The notes beneath the pieces were generated by a model. It saw nothing but the letters and a program-made list of their open reading frames with translations. It was not told the origin of the DNA and searched no databases. From assembly GCF_003697845.1 (NCBI RefSeq), contig NZ_RDQE01000019.1, forward strand, positions 1 to 32,127: 32,127 nt of DNA. Reading direction: 5' to 3'. The stretch comes from Halobellus captivus. GTDB lineage: Archaea > Halobacteriota > Halobacteria > Halobacteriales > Haloferacaceae. The translations under genes and the position numbers were made by a program. Shown piece by piece: positions 31,404-32,127 of the stretch; within the stretch, counting starts at the first letter, position 1, and every line of letters starts with the position of its first letter.

Positions 31404-31853
31404 ATGTACGACCGGATACTGTTCCCGACGGACGGCACGAAGGGCGTCGATCGCGCGACCGACCACGCCATCGACGCGGCCGACCGGTACGGCGCGACCC
31501 TCCACGTGCTCTACGTCGTCGACAGCGACATCGTCAACGCCTACTCCGGCGACGAGTTCGTGGACGGCTCGGAGGGCGCGGAGGAGACTCTCGAGGAGAA
31601 CGGCCGCGAGGCACTGGAGGCGGTCGCCGAGCGCGCGGAGAGCGCGGGCGTCGAGGTCGTGACCGACCTCGTGTACGGGAAGCCGGACGAGACGATCCTC
31701 CGGTACATCGACGAGGAGGACATCGACCTCACCGTGATGGGATCGAAGACGCGGCCGGGCGAGTACCGTCGCATGCTCGGGTCCGTCACGGAGCGCGTCT
31801 CCCGACAGTCGCCCGCGCCGGTGAGCATCGTGAAGACGACCGTTCAGGGCTGA
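31404..31853 (+). CDS. UspA-family universal stress protein, 149 aa
   Basis: The single Usp domain begins MYDRILFPTDGTKGVDRA, the usual first strand and loop, and continues with LHVLYVVDS. Its nucleotide-binding end is GSKTRPGEYRRMLGSVTERVSRQSPAPVSIVK, in which the GxxGxxxxxxxxxGS/T pattern is changed at the second Gly, so ATP binding is uncertain. Length is standard for a one-domain protein. It starts at ATG 31404 behind a TATA-like box. It is divergent from the amidohydrolase gene. The family acts in stress adaptation; the trigger is unknown. Confidence 0.88.
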   Translation: MYDRILFPTDGTKGVDRATDHAIDAADRYGATLHVLYVVDSDIVNAYSGDEFVDGSEGAEETLEENGREALEAVAERAESAGVEVVTDLVYGKPDETILRYIDEEDIDLTVMGSKTRPGEYRRMLGSVTERVSRQSPAPVSIVKTTVQG

Positions 31854-32078
31854 GCGGGGGCTGGTCGCTCGGCGGAGCGGTCGGATAGACTCGTTTTTCG
31901 ACCGCAAAGGCTTCGTTGAGACCCTATTTTCGGACACGAATTTGCGTGAAACAGCCGGTCGATGGAGGGTCCACATCCACCTTTTTCTCGTCCTCAGAAG
32001 TCGAAGATTTCTGATGGGCTGCACGAGAGCTGTAGTGATAGCCGAAAAATTTGTAATGTTAGAGTGTGAGTACGAACT

Positions 32079-32127
32079 ATGCCTGGACCGTCGAAAGATC
32101 ACCTCGAACATCTGAGTGAAGAGGAAC
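32079..32127 (+). CDS. Start of a possible transposase, truncated by the window edge
   Basis: An ATG at 32079 opens a frame of 16 codons (MPGPSKDHLEHLSEEE) that runs off the window. A helix with LEHLSEEE near the N-terminus resembles the start of IS630-type helix-turn-helix transposases in haloarchaea. GC falls sharply from about 31900, and a near-palindrome (CAGAAGTCGAAGATTTCTG) lies near 31996-32014, as expected at the end of a mobile element. With so little sequence, the call is tentative. Confidence 0.3.
   Translation, partial: MPGPSKDHLEHLSEEE

Overview
The window is haloarchaeal chromosome, probably a Halorubrum-like member of the Haloferacales. The evidence is highly acidic proteins, a GC-rich right half, leaderless genes with TATA-like boxes about 26 bases before the start, an elongator tRNA-Met with an intron, and lineage-typical genes (Pus10, the trpDFEG order, PduO-type cobalamin adenosyltransferase). 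The genus is an inference.

Two regions meet at a tRNA-Val(CAC) gene (15301-15375, minus strand). Everything left of it, on the 3' side of the tRNA, is a lower-GC accessory island. It holds a truncated tyrosine recombinase, zinc-finger and winged-helix proteins of virus or plasmid type, several small membrane proteins, decayed coding fragments and three kinds of nuclease gene. The nuclease genes are an Mrr-like endonuclease paired with a two-helix membrane protein (2514-3192), a GmrSD-type DUF262/DUF1524 protein (5412-7106), and a single-chain restriction-methylation enzyme with a PD-ExK head (8015-11926). A DUF3267 membrane zincin lies between the last two, so 5.4-11.9 kb reads as a defence cassette. 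Next to it, 11.97-13.29 kb is a non-coding block with a paired 14-bp iteron array, a 43-bp tandem repeat, palindromes and an AT-rich stretch, possibly an old replication, partition or recombination site. A zinc-finger gene (13789-14439) is bracketed by two tRNA-sized segments that fold into multi-arm structures on paper.

Right of the tRNA lies ordinary core genome: a DUF7553 protein, cobalamin adenosyltransferase overlapping a glutaredoxin, a thioesterase, PhoU, a MATE exporter, a polysaccharide deacetylase, tRNA-Met with intron, a long acidic coiled-coil protein, a DUF5830-like protein, Pus10, a small membrane protein and a UspA protein. The trpD-trpF-trpE-trpG operon follows, all four genes overlapping, behind a promoter carrying two TGTACA boxes exactly 10 bp apart. 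An amidohydrolase and a second UspA protein come after it. The right edge drops in GC and contains the first codons of what may be a transposase.

The best candidates for something undescribed are the restriction/zincin/GmrSD cassette, the paired iteron array, and the zinc-finger gene with its flanking structured elements. All folds and family assignments were made by eye.
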